A stretch of DNA of 64,000 bases. Origin: UBA1181 sp963626555 (GTDB lineage Bacteria > Bacteroidota > Bacteroidia > Bacteroidales > Paludibacteraceae). The stretch covers positions 60,805-124,804 of the forward strand of contig CAVFXQ010000001.1 of NCBI GenBank assembly GCA_963626555.1, written 5' to 3'. This document shows positions 43,608 to 52,089 of this stretch, one piece after another. The notes below the pieces were generated by a model, which was not told the DNA's origin, did not search any database, and saw only the letters and a program-made list of their open reading frames with translations. Both the position numbers and the translations under genes were made by a program. Within the stretch, counting starts at the first letter, position 1. Every line of letters starts with the position of its first letter.

Positions 43608-44738
43608 TTACAATCTTTCACCCAATTTTTTCACCATTCCGTTCTTCCATACAGAAAAAGTGCCAGCAATAATCTGTTTTCTTGCTTCACCCACCAACCA
43701 AAGATAAAAAGCAAGGTTATGAATAGATGCTATCTGCATGCCTAATAACTCGTCTACTGAGAATAGATGGCGAACGTATGCTTTCGTATAGAACTGATCA
43801 ACATAGGATGTACCCTCAGGATCTAATGGAGAAAAATCATCCTCCCATTTTTTATTTTTCATGTTCATTGTACCATTACGGGTAAAAAGAAGTCCATTAC
43901 GACCATTACGAGTTGGCATAACACAATCAAACATATCAACACCTCGCTCAATCCCCTCAAGAATATTGATTGGTGTACCGACCCCCATTAAATAGCGAGG
44001 TTTGTCTTTAGGCAAAATGGCATTGACTAATTCTATCATTTCATACATAACATCTGCTGGCTCACCCACAGCAAGTCCACCGATAGCATTACCATCGCAT
44101 CCCTTATTAGCGACAGACTCCGCCGCACGTTCACGCAAATCCCTATAAGTACAACCTTGCACAATCGGAAAGAAAGTCTGACTATATCCATATTTAGGTT
44201 CAGTTTCATCGAAACGCATCAAACCACGATCCAGCCAACGAAGCGTACGTTCTAAAGAACGCTTAGCATACTGATAATCTGCAGTTCCAGGCGTACATTC
44301 GTCCAATGCCATAATTATATCAGCACCGATAGAACGTTGCGTATCAACATTGTTTTCTGGAGTGAAAATATGCTTTGAGCCATCAATATGCGAGCGGAAA
44401 GTACAACCCTCTTCCGTTAGTTTTCTGTTTTCAGAAAGAGAAAAAACTTGAAACCCTCCACTATCCGTAAGCATAGGTTTATTCCAGCCATTGAAACGAT
44501 GCAAACCACCCGCCTTTTCAAGAATATCCAAACCTGGACGAAGATAAAGATGATAGGTATTGCCTAAGATTATCTGAGCATGCACATCGTCCAACAATTC
44601 TCTTTGATGGACAGCCTTGACTGTTGCACAGGTGCCAACAGGCATAAATATAGGAGTTTCAATCGTGCCATGGTCAGTTGTAATTTTACCTGCTCTGGCA
44701 TTACTTTTCGGATCAATGAATTGAAGGTCAAACTGCAT
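43608..44738 (-). CDS. tgt: Queuine/preQ1 tRNA-ribosyltransferase (lacking zinc cysteines)
   Basis: Tgt exchanges G34 of GUN anticodon tRNAs for preQ1. The 376-aa TIM-barrel enzyme has DSGGFQVFS (general acid/base Asp), GGLAVGE for base recognition, and FDCVMPTRNGRNG with the nucleophilic Asp. The bacterial zinc site is normally CxCxxC plus a His 31 residues after the first Cys. Here the three Cys positions are Gly309, Ser311 and Asp314 (EGTSYVD), while His340 (IHN) is kept at exactly the right distance. Zinc binding is therefore probably lost or changed. It lies 38 bases after an SDR gene and leads into lptF/G and yhhQ. Confidence 0.95.
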   Translation of the reverse strand: MQFDLQFIDPKSNARAGKITTDHGTIETPIFMPVGTCATVKAVHQRELLDDVHAQIILGNTYHLYLRPGLDILEKAGGLHRFNGWNKPMLTDSGGFQVFSLSENRKLTEEGCTFRSHIDGSKHIFTPENNVDTQRSIGADIIMALDECTPGTADYQYAKRSLERTLRWLDRGLMRFDETEPKYGYSQTFFPIVQGCTYRDLRERAAESVANKGCDGNAIGGLAVGEPADVMYEMIELVNAILPKDKPRYLMGVGTPINILEGIERGVDMFDCVMPTRNGRNGLLFTRNGTMNMKNKKWEDDFSPLDPEGTSYVDQFYTKAYVRHLFSVDELLGMQIASIHNLAFYLWLVGEARKQIIAGTFSVWKNGMVKKLGERL

Positions 44739-44776
44739 AACTAAAAAACATTAGGCGAAATAAGCCAAATGCAAAA

Positions 44777-45511
44777 TTATAAAATAGTTTGAAATTTTTC
44801 TAAAGCATCTTCAAGAGACATACCTGCATATTCCTGAGCAGAAATCCAACGACCACTCTTACAATCATCAGCAAATGCACCTAAAACCACACCAGGAATA
44901 ACAGAATCAGGATCATTCGGGGCTTTCGGACCACCCAAATCAGTTCGACACCAACCTGGATCCACCAAATTAATCATCACATCCGTTCCCTCAACCGTAG
45001 AACCTAAATCCTTTGTTACCTTATCTAAAGCGGCCTTGCTTGCCGAATAACCTGCTTGCTCTGGTTCATTAATAATTCCACTCGTTGTATTGATTATTCT
45101 CCCAAATCCACGCTTCTTCATATCAGGTAAAAAAGCGTAACATAGCATCATCGGCGCAATGGTGTTAATCATAAAACTTTCCGTAAAATCAGATACTGGA
45201 GTTTCTAAATAATTCCTACGGTATGCCACTTGTACTGCAGCATTATTAAACAGAATATCAATTTGCTTAATATTCTGTTTTATTTCATCAACCATGCAAC
45301 TAATTTCATCTGGTTTCGAGAGTTCGGCTGCAACACAATAAGCATCTACCCCCATTGATTTAACCTCTTCAAAAACAGATTTTGTATGTTCAAGGCTACG
45401 ACTATGAAGTACTAAATTAACACCATGATGAGCCATAAATTTACTTATACGATAACCAAGACCACGGTTAGCTCCCGTTATCAACGCCCATTTATTTTTC
45501 AAATCTTTCAT
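44777..45511 (-). CDS. Short-chain dehydrogenase/reductase
   Basis: The 244-aa Rossmann oxidoreductase has the cofactor loop TGANRGLG (about 14-21) and NNAAVQ. The catalytic Ser is in INTTSGI, and the YxxxK pair is in GYSASKAAL. HSRSLEH after beta-2 places Arg near the cofactor ribose and suggests NADPH. A PGW...TDLGG segment follows. The substrate cannot be inferred. It is immediately upstream of tgt (38 bases) and may head the same transcript. A TAAATTTG box (45534-45541, minus strand) lies 22 bases before the ATG. Confidence 0.9.
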   Translation of the reverse strand: MKDLKNKWALITGANRGLGYRISKFMAHHGVNLVLHSRSLEHTKSVFEEVKSMGVDAYCVAAELSKPDEISCMVDEIKQNIKQIDILFNNAAVQVAYRRNYLETPVSDFTESFMINTIAPMMLCYAFLPDMKKRGFGRIINTTSGIINEPEQAGYSASKAALDKVTKDLGSTVEGTDVMINLVDPGWCRTDLGGPKAPNDPDSVIPGVVLGAFADDCKSGRWISAQEYAGMSLEDALEKFQTIL

Positions 45512-45533
45512 AAGGTTAACATCAGATAAAAAA

Positions 45534-45541
45534 CAAATTTA
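45534..45541 (-). promoter_or_regulatory. -7 box of the SDR-tgt operon
   Basis: The minus strand reads TAAATTTG, placed between the oadB terminator and the SDR start. No -33 TTG is clear. Confidence 0.35.
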
Positions 45542-45590
45542 AGAAATTAATCACTTAAGCTCATAATTCAATGATTATGATTTTTCACAA

Positions 45591-45625
45591 AAAAAGTCGC
45601 AGAACCTATTAAAGTTCTACGACTT
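45591..45625 (-). terminator. Rho-independent terminator of the oad operon
   Basis: On the minus strand AAGTCGTAGAAC...GTTCTGCGACTT forms a stem with one mismatch, followed by seven T, 17 bases after the oadB stop. Confidence 0.88.
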
Positions 45626-45642
45626 AAATTTATGGAAATTTA

Positions 45643-46881
45643 TTATCCTAAGAATGAAATCAAAATACCTGCAGCAACGGCTGATCCAATAACTCCTGCT
45701 ACATTACTTGACATACAATAGTTCAAAACATGGTTCTTTGGATCATACTTCAGCGCAATTTCGTTTGCAACGCGTGCCGCCATAGGCACTGCACTCAAAC
45801 CAGTTGCACCCACCAACGGATTGATTTTCTTCTTTGAGAAGAGATTCATAATCTTCACCAACATTATACCTCCAAAAATTGAGAATCCAAACGCAAAGAA
45901 ACCACCAGTTACGATTCCGATTGTTTGCAAGTTCAAGAAAGAATCAGCTGTCATTGTTGCACCAACACAAAGCCCTAAGAAAATAGTTGCCGTATTCATG
46001 ATACCATTTGAAGCAGTATTGAAAAGACGTGAAGTGTTATTTCCAATCTCCTTAATCAAGTTACCGAACATCAACATTCCGACCAAAGATACCGCATCTG
46101 GAACGATGATAGCAACGATTGTAGTAGTAAGGATAGGGAAAAGGATCTTCAAAACACGCATGTTTTTAAACTCTTGCTTGTTTGGATATAGTTTATCCTG
46201 CTCCTTCATATTGATAGACAACTCCTTCTTCGAACAAGTTAAATTTACAACTAACGGCACGATAACAGGCACCAAAGCCATATAGGAGTATGCGGCAATC
46301 GCAATCGGACCCAACAAATGCGGAGCCAACTTCAATGTCGTAAAGATAGCGGTCGGTCCGTCCGCACCACCGATGATGGCAAGAGAAGCAGCCTCTTGCA
46401 TAGTAAAAAACTGACTTGCAACTAATAACACTGCAAATATACCAAACTGTGCACCTGCTCCGAAGATAGCCAACTTCAAATTACGCAACATAGGTCCGAA
46501 ATCCGTCAACGCACCTACACCCATAAAGATGACAGGAGGAAGCAAGCCAGACTTAATCAGCGCATAATACAAGAAATTCATGATTCCATAATCGTGAGCG
46601 ATTTGAGGAAGCGACATTTCATAGACAGTCTGTACAGTTGGCTGTCCGTCAACAATCAAATGACCTACACCATCCGTTGCAAGAACACCCATACCTCCAC
46701 CAGGAAAGTTTGCAATTAGCACACCAAAGGCGATTGGCACGAGCAGCAAAGGCTCAAACTCCTTCTTGATACCAAGATATAACAAGAAAAAGCCTAAGGC
46801 AATCATCACAATGTACGAAGGTTGGGAAATTAACGTTCCCAACGCTGTCATATCATAAACTTTACTTAAAATTTCTCCCAT
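45643..46881 (-). CDS. oadB: Oxaloacetate decarboxylase beta subunit (sodium pump)
   Basis: OadB releases CO2 from carboxybiotin and uses the energy to export Na+. The 412-aa membrane protein has the family segments GVGALTDFGPMLRNLK (about 120-135), SLAIIGGADGPTAIF (the Asp-containing ion site, about 167-182), and LGLCVGATMTADSFL. GATGLSAVPMAARVAN and SSNVAGVIGSAVAAG lie toward the C-terminus. The start follows the oadA stop by 8 bases. The order oadG-oadA-oadB matches other decarboxylase operons. Close relatives serve methylmalonyl- or glutaconyl-CoA decarboxylases, but the OadA partner settles the substrate as oxaloacetate. Confidence 0.95.
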   Translation of the reverse strand: MGEILSKVYDMTALGTLISQPSYIVMIALGFFLLYLGIKKEFEPLLLVPIAFGVLIANFPGGGMGVLATDGVGHLIVDGQPTVQTVYEMSLPQIAHDYGIMNFLYYALIKSGLLPPVIFMGVGALTDFGPMLRNLKLAIFGAGAQFGIFAVLLVASQFFTMQEAASLAIIGGADGPTAIFTTLKLAPHLLGPIAIAAYSYMALVPVIVPLVVNLTCSKKELSINMKEQDKLYPNKQEFKNMRVLKILFPILTTTIVAIIVPDAVSLVGMLMFGNLIKEIGNNTSRLFNTASNGIMNTATIFLGLCVGATMTADSFLNLQTIGIVTGGFFAFGFSIFGGIMLVKIMNLFSKKKINPLVGATGLSAVPMAARVANEIALKYDPKNHVLNYCMSSNVAGVIGSAVAAGILISFLG

Positions 46882-46889
46882 GGCAGTGA

Positions 46890-48722
46890 TTATTTAATCT
46901 TCATGATAATATCGTCCTCAGATACACTCGTACCACTACCTTGGCAGATTTCTGTAACAACACCATCCCACTCAGAAGCGATGGCATTAAAAGTCTTCAT
47001 AGCCTCAATGTAACAAACCACTTGACCTTTTTTAACTCTATCTCCAACCTTTATAGGGGTTGCGCCTGACTCTTTTACCAAATAGAACTTACCCTCCAGT
47101 GGCGATGCCAATCCATTACCTTCTCCTGAAGTTGCATTTGATGCAGACGAAGAATTAGAAACCTCTCCGTTGTTATCACCGATTGTAACGTTGTAGTTAA
47201 CACCATTAACTGCAACCGTAACAGTTTGAGGAAGAGAAACGCCACCGTTACCTGCAACCTTTTTTGCCTTTCTCTCTTCAAGATCTGCTTGGAAATCCGC
47301 TTTAGCCTTACCCGATTTATAAGCACGATATTGTTGAGGGTGCATAGCCAACTCAAAGAGTTCCTCATCATCTTGACCAAATTCCCAACCTTCTTTCTTC
47401 ATCTCTTCACGGAACGTATCAAGAGCGTCTGGATAGTTTGACTGAGGATCCTCGGTGTGGAATTCCTTGCCTAAGGACTTAGCCTTTTCAATCAACTCAG
47501 GAGCAAGAGCACCTGGCAACTTACCTGACTTGCCCAACATCATATCCCAAATGTCATCAGCTATCATAGACCAACGCTCTTTGCCTTTCTCCATCTGCAT
47601 AACGTTCATCAACGCCATGTTCTTAACATATTGCGAGAATGGAGTAACCAAACAAGGGTAACCCATCTTAGGCCAAACGTAAGAAACCTCGTTAAAAAGT
47701 TTAATGAGTAATTCGTCTTGGGTCATCTTAGGTTTTCCATTCTTCTCTTTCCACTTATTGATAGACTCAAGATTAGTCTCAAGATCTGTCATCAAAGAAC
47801 CCATCATACCGCCAGGGAGTCCAGGACCAATCAAGAGGGAGTTCATCAAACGATTTCGGCTCGGAATGTAGTAGCCTAGGAAATCATCCAACATATCCTG
47901 AATAAGGGAACGAACCTCCATATAGGCTTCCATATTGATTTCCTTCACTTTAAAACCAGCATCTTTCAACATTGCTTGAACTGCGAGTACATCTGCGTGA
48001 CCAGTACCCCAAGAAAGCGGTTCCATACCAACATCAACATAATCACAACCTGCCTTACAAACTTCAAGAATAGAAGCCATGTTGAAACCAGGTCCTGCGT
48101 GGCTATGATATTGAATAGTGATATCAGGCTTGATTTCTTTAATCTTTCTTGTCAACTCACCTAAGAAGACTGGTCGACCAATTCCGGCCATATCCTTCAA
48201 ACAAATTTCGTCGCAACCAGCATTAATCAGCTCCTTGGCCAAGTTTGTGTAATACTCCACGGTGTGGATTGGAGAATATGTGATACACAGACAGCACTGA
48301 GAAATCATTCCACCATCGTGAGCATATTTGATAGAAGGAATGATATTACGAGTGTCATTTAATCCGCAAAAAGTACGAGCAATATCAGTACCTTGTTTTT
48401 TCTTTACAACATAAAATAGCTTGCGAACATCAGCAGGCACAGGACTCATGCGAAGACCATTCAAAGCGCGATCCAACATATGTGTTTGGATTCCTGCCTC
48501 GTGGAAAGGTTTTGTCCATTCGCGAACCGCCCTATTAGGATTTTCGCCGTAGAGAAGATTTACTTGCTCAAAACCTCCACCATTCGTTTCAACTCGGTCA
48601 AAACAACCCATTTTGATAATGGCTGGAGCTACCTTCACCAACTGGTCTACACGAGGAACATACTTCCCTGCTGCTTGCCACATGTCTCTGAAAACGAGAC
48701 TAAACTTTACTTCTTTAGCCAT
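46890..48722 (-). CDS. oadA: Oxaloacetate decarboxylase alpha subunit (carboxyltransferase plus biotin domain)
   Basis: OadA moves the carboxyl group of oxaloacetate to its own biotin. The 610-aa protein has a TIM-barrel carboxyltransferase domain (about 1-300) with FRDMWQ, KDMAG and the metal-binding HSHAG. A PYC/OADA helical domain follows (about 320-480), then a variable linker rich in Ser/Asn/Gly (about 525-545). The biotinyl domain at the end has EAMKTF with Lys576. The residue after the biotin lysine is Thr rather than the usual Met. A biotin-dependent reverse role as pyruvate carboxylase subunit B is possible, but the oadB/oadG partners favour the sodium pump. Confidence 0.94.
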   Translation of the reverse strand: MAKEVKFSLVFRDMWQAAGKYVPRVDQLVKVAPAIIKMGCFDRVETNGGGFEQVNLLYGENPNRAVREWTKPFHEAGIQTHMLDRALNGLRMSPVPADVRKLFYVVKKKQGTDIARTFCGLNDTRNIIPSIKYAHDGGMISQCCLCITYSPIHTVEYYTNLAKELINAGCDEICLKDMAGIGRPVFLGELTRKIKEIKPDITIQYHSHAGPGFNMASILEVCKAGCDYVDVGMEPLSWGTGHADVLAVQAMLKDAGFKVKEINMEAYMEVRSLIQDMLDDFLGYYIPSRNRLMNSLLIGPGLPGGMMGSLMTDLETNLESINKWKEKNGKPKMTQDELLIKLFNEVSYVWPKMGYPCLVTPFSQYVKNMALMNVMQMEKGKERWSMIADDIWDMMLGKSGKLPGALAPELIEKAKSLGKEFHTEDPQSNYPDALDTFREEMKKEGWEFGQDDEELFELAMHPQQYRAYKSGKAKADFQADLEERKAKKVAGNGGVSLPQTVTVAVNGVNYNVTIGDNNGEVSNSSSASNATSGEGNGLASPLEGKFYLVKESGATPIKVGDRVKKGQVVCYIEAMKTFNAIASEWDGVVTEICQGSGTSVSEDDIIMKIK

Positions 48723-48764
48723 AATATTTTAAGATGTATTTTTTTCTATAAAATTGAGGACAGA

Positions 48765-49019
48765 CTATATTTTTTCAATTTTGTCGGCTTTTTTCTTTCC
48801 GTTAGTCAACTTGTTGATTGCTAAATTAATAGCCAATACAACATTAGCATCCACCGCATTAGAAGCCCCCGTAGTCTTTAACGGTTTTTCCTCCGCAGCA
48901 GCGAACTTGTTCACGAGAAAAACGAGCAAATTTCCAATATAAATGATGAAAATCAAAACCGCAAATACAGTTACCATACCAATGCCCATCAACTTCAGGG
49001 CTTCCATCAAGCTATCCAT
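48765..49019 (-). CDS. oadG: Oxaloacetate decarboxylase gamma subunit
   Basis: The 84-aa protein has one N-terminal membrane helix (about 10-34, LMGIGMVTVFAVLIFIIYIG), which is the OadG signature. A short linker and an acidic/basic tail (NAVDANVVLAINLAINKLTNG) follow. The gamma subunit ties alpha and beta together and in some species carries a zinc-binding tail. No His or Cys cluster is present here. It is the first gene of the oadGAB operon, 42 bases before oadA. A TAAATTTG -7 box lies at 49078-49085. Confidence 0.9.
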   Translation of the reverse strand: MDSLMEALKLMGIGMVTVFAVLIFIIYIGNLLVFLVNKFAAAEEKPLKTTGASNAVDANVVLAINLAINKLTNGKKKADKIEKI

Positions 49020-49077
49020 ACATTAAAGATTCGTTATTTTTACATGAATTATCACAAAAAAACTTTTCAACACACTA

Positions 49078-49085
49078 CAAATTTA
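49078..49085 (-). promoter_or_regulatory. -7 box of the oadGAB promoter
   Basis: The minus strand reads TAAATTTG (TAnnTTTG), 58 bases before the oadG ATG. The -33 element is weak. Confidence 0.4.
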
Positions 49086-49234
49086 AGGCAAAATTTTTGA
49101 AAGTTTAACATTAGAAGATTAAAAAAAACTGACATTTTATTGCGAAAAACCATTTAGAAACTATTTGTTTGTAGCGATTTGCGCAATTTTGAGAAGATGA
49201 ACTTACATTTTTCTTACAAACTGCTATTCTTCAT

Positions 49235-49264
49235 TTGAAGTTTGTCTCCTCTTTGTTAATTTTG
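49235..49264 (+). promoter_or_regulatory. hisB: Promoter of hisB
   Basis: TTG at 49235-49237, a 19-base spacer, and TAATTTTG at 49257-49264, followed by the ATG at 49285. This is a good match to the Bacteroidetes promoter. Confidence 0.65.
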
Positions 49265-49284
49265 CTTTCAAGAAAAAAACATAA

Positions 49285-50433
49285 ATGAAGAGAGAAAACA
49301 TGAAAAGAATTCTTTTTATAGATCGCGATGGCACATTAATCGTTGAGCCTCCAGTCACCTATCAAGTCGACACATTGGAACAGATGACATTTCTACCAGG
49401 TGTTCTGCGCAATCTTCACTTTATAAGAGAAAAACTTCCTCACTATGAATTAGTGATGGTTACCAACCAAGACGGATTAGGCACCGACGTGTATCCTCAA
49501 AAGAATTTTGACACCGTACAAAACAAAATGTTGGAAATATTTGAAGGGGAAGGCATTACCTTTGACAAAATCTTTATTGACAAATCTTTTCCTGAAGAAA
49601 ATCTACCAACACGCAAACCGGGAACTGCTATGCTCACAGAATACATGGACGGATCATACGATTTGGAAAACAGCTATGTGATTGGAGACCGTCTGACAGA
49701 TGTAAAATTAGCTGCCAATTTAGGTGCAAAAGCCATCTTTATTGCTTCCTCAGAAGAAAAAGGGAAGGAAATGTTAGCGGAAGAGAAGATCGAAGGAGTA
49801 GAAACGAAAGTAGTTACCTCATGGGAACAAATCGCAACGTATCTATTTGCAGGTGAACGAGTTGCAACTGTTCACAGAAAGACAAAAGAGACAGACATCT
49901 ATGTACAGTTGAATCTTGACGGAACAGGAAAAACCCAAATTGCCACTGGATTGTGCTTCTTCAACCACATGTTAGAACAGATTGGAAAGCACTCTGGTTG
50001 CGACCTCACAATAAAGGTAGATGGAGACTTGAATGTTGACGAGCATCACACCATCGAGGACACTGCAATCACGTTAGGAGAAGCATTGTATCAAGCATTA
50101 GGAGACAAGCGCGGAATTGAAAGATACGGATATTGTTTACCTATGGACGATTGCCTATGCTCCGTTGCATTAGATTTTGGAGGACGTCCATGGTTAGTTT
50201 GGAATGCAGACTTTCACCGCGAATTTGTCGGTGATATGCCAACAGAAATGTTTCTTCATTTCTTCAAATCATTAAGCGATTCAGCAAAAATGAACCTCAA
50301 CATCAAGGCAGAAGGAACAAACGAGCACCACAAAATTGAGGGGATCTTCAAAGCGTTAGCTCGTGCCATCAAAATGGCTATAAAAAGAGACATCTATAAA
50401 TTTGAATTACCATCTTCTAAGGGAGTGTTGTAA
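49285..50433 (+). CDS. hisB: Bifunctional histidinol-phosphatase / imidazoleglycerol-phosphate dehydratase
   Basis: The 382-aa protein carries two steps of histidine synthesis. The N-terminal HAD phosphatase (about 7-170) has DRDGTL with Asp13 and Asp15, VTNQDGLGT, and VIGDRLTDVKLA. The C-terminal dehydratase (about 200-382) has the duplicated metal motifs DEHHTIED and NEHHKIEG. Met1 or Met6 can start. The bifunctional form is usual in Bacteroidetes and enterobacteria. The rest of the his operon is not in this window. A Dcu transporter gene follows after 105 bases. Confidence 0.97.
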   Translation: MKRENMKRILFIDRDGTLIVEPPVTYQVDTLEQMTFLPGVLRNLHFIREKLPHYELVMVTNQDGLGTDVYPQKNFDTVQNKMLEIFEGEGITFDKIFIDKSFPEENLPTRKPGTAMLTEYMDGSYDLENSYVIGDRLTDVKLAANLGAKAIFIASSEEKGKEMLAEEKIEGVETKVVTSWEQIATYLFAGERVATVHRKTKETDIYVQLNLDGTGKTQIATGLCFFNHMLEQIGKHSGCDLTIKVDGDLNVDEHHTIEDTAITLGEALYQALGDKRGIERYGYCLPMDDCLCSVALDFGGRPWLVWNADFHREFVGDMPTEMFLHFFKSLSDSAKMNLNIKAEGTNEHHKIEGIFKALARAIKMAIKRDIYKFELPSSKGVL

Positions 50434-50538
50434 ATTTTAGACGTTTGTATTTGGGTTATCAAAAATATCTCTTACATTAGCATATCTGAGATTTGAAAAA
50501 TCACATTAATAATTAACCTATCTAATACTATTTGCCTT

Positions 50539-51963
50539 ATGTTTCTACTTCAATTAGCTATTGTATTGTTGGCTTTGTATGTGGGATCACGATACGGAAG
50601 CCTCGCATTAGGAGCAATTTCTGGAATTGGCTTAGCCATCCTCGTTTTGGGTTTTGGTCTACAACCAGGGACACCTCCGACAGATGTCATCTACATCATT
50701 GTAGCTGCGGTTACCTGCGCAGGAATGATGCAAGCCTCAGGTGGAATGGACTGGATGATTCAAGTAGCAGAACGATTACTTCGCAGACACCCTGACCGCA
50801 TCACCTTCTTCGCCCCTATTTGTACCTTCTTCCTCACTGTTTTAGTCGGGACAGGGCATGTTGTCTACACAATCATGCCGATTATCTGCGACATCGCATT
50901 GAAGAAAGGAATCCGACCAGAACGTCCGTGTGCAGTTGCTTCCGTTGCATCGCAGGTTGGTATTACTTGTTCTCCAATTGCGGCGGCGGTTGTCGCTTTT
51001 ACAACAATCTCATCAGCCAACGGATTTGATATCACCATACCTCAAGTGTTAATGGTTACAATTCCATCTTGTCTTTGTGGATTGATGGCAGCCAGTGCTT
51101 GTTCGTACAAAAGAGGATTGGATTTAGATAAAGACCCTAAATTTCAAGCACGCTTGAAAGACCCAGAGACATATAATTACATGTATGGAAATTCAGCCAC
51201 AACATTAGACAAAGAGATTACGCCTGAGGCAAAACGAGCTGTGTTTATCTTCTTCGCAGCATTGATAGTCATTGTAATCTTCGCAACCTGCCAAAGTTTA
51301 CTTCCAACCTACGAAAAAGTAGTAGCAATAAGCGGTGTTTCAGAGACCTACCACGGGTTCACGGCTGGACAATTAGCTCAATTAGGAATGGTTGTCGACG
51401 GATTTACAAAAACGACCCAAGTATCGCTCAAGATGAACATTGTCATTCAGATTGTTATGATTATGGCGGCTGCACTTATCATTATCTTCTGCAAGGCAAG
51501 TCCTAAAAAAGCGGTTTCAGGTGCAGTATGGCAAAGTGGTATGGTAGCTGTTGTTGCCATCTACGGAATTGCATGGTTGGCAGACACCTTCTTCGCTAAT
51601 CACATGAACGAAATGCAGACCGCCTTGAATGACATTGTCAAGCAATACCCTTGGAGTATCGCCTTTGTATTCTTTGCTGTGTCTGTGTTGATCAACTCTC
51701 AAGGAGCCGTTGTTGTAGCAATGCTTCCACTCGCCTATTCTCTTGGCATCTCTGGTGTTACTCTTTTAGGCGTGTTTCCTAGTGTCTATGGCTATTTCTT
51801 TATTCCAAACTATCCATCAGACATTGCAACAGTCAATTTCGACAGAAGTGGCACGACCATAATTGGCAAATATCTGCTGAACCATAGTTTTATGATGCCA
51901 GGATTAGTCAGCGTATTTGTATCAACAATTGTCTCGTTGGCAATCACCCACCTCATATACTAA
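50539..51963 (+). CDS. Anaerobic C4-dicarboxylate transporter (DcuA/DcuB family)
   Basis: The 474-aa polytopic protein matches the DcuA/DcuB family, which exchanges fumarate, malate or aspartate for succinate in anaerobes. Signature segments are MFLLQLAIVLLALYVGSRYG, GTGHVVYTIMPIICDIA (about 111-127), CAVASVASQVGITCSPIAAAVV, and the second-half stretch INSQGAVVVAMLPLAYSLG. The first ATG (50539) begins exactly with the hydrophobic N-terminus expected. It probably exports succinate made by fumarate respiration. A strong terminator lies 54 bases after the stop. Confidence 0.93.
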   Translation: MFLLQLAIVLLALYVGSRYGSLALGAISGIGLAILVLGFGLQPGTPPTDVIYIIVAAVTCAGMMQASGGMDWMIQVAERLLRRHPDRITFFAPICTFFLTVLVGTGHVVYTIMPIICDIALKKGIRPERPCAVASVASQVGITCSPIAAAVVAFTTISSANGFDITIPQVLMVTIPSCLCGLMAASACSYKRGLDLDKDPKFQARLKDPETYNYMYGNSATTLDKEITPEAKRAVFIFFAALIVIVIFATCQSLLPTYEKVVAISGVSETYHGFTAGQLAQLGMVVDGFTKTTQVSLKMNIVIQIVMIMAAALIIIFCKASPKKAVSGAVWQSGMVAVVAIYGIAWLADTFFANHMNEMQTALNDIVKQYPWSIAFVFFAVSVLINSQGAVVVAMLPLAYSLGISGVTLLGVFPSVYGYFFIPNYPSDIATVNFDRSGTTIIGKYLLNHSFMMPGLVSVFVSTIVSLAITHLIY

Positions 51964-52016
51964 GCGAAAAATATTCAGCTTTTATAAAAGAAGGATTCAC
52001 AAACAAAAGTAACTAA

Positions 52017-52058
52017 CAAGGGTGAGTTCCGAGAGAGGAACCCACCCTTGTTTTTTTT
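52017..52058 (+). terminator. Strong Rho-independent terminator of the Dcu gene
   Basis: CAAGGGTGAGTTCC pairs with GGAACCCACCCTTG (one mismatch, loop GAGAGA), followed directly by eight T. Confidence 0.93.
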
Positions 52059-52089
52059 ATGCTTGAAAAAGTTTTAGCGGACAGCAATA

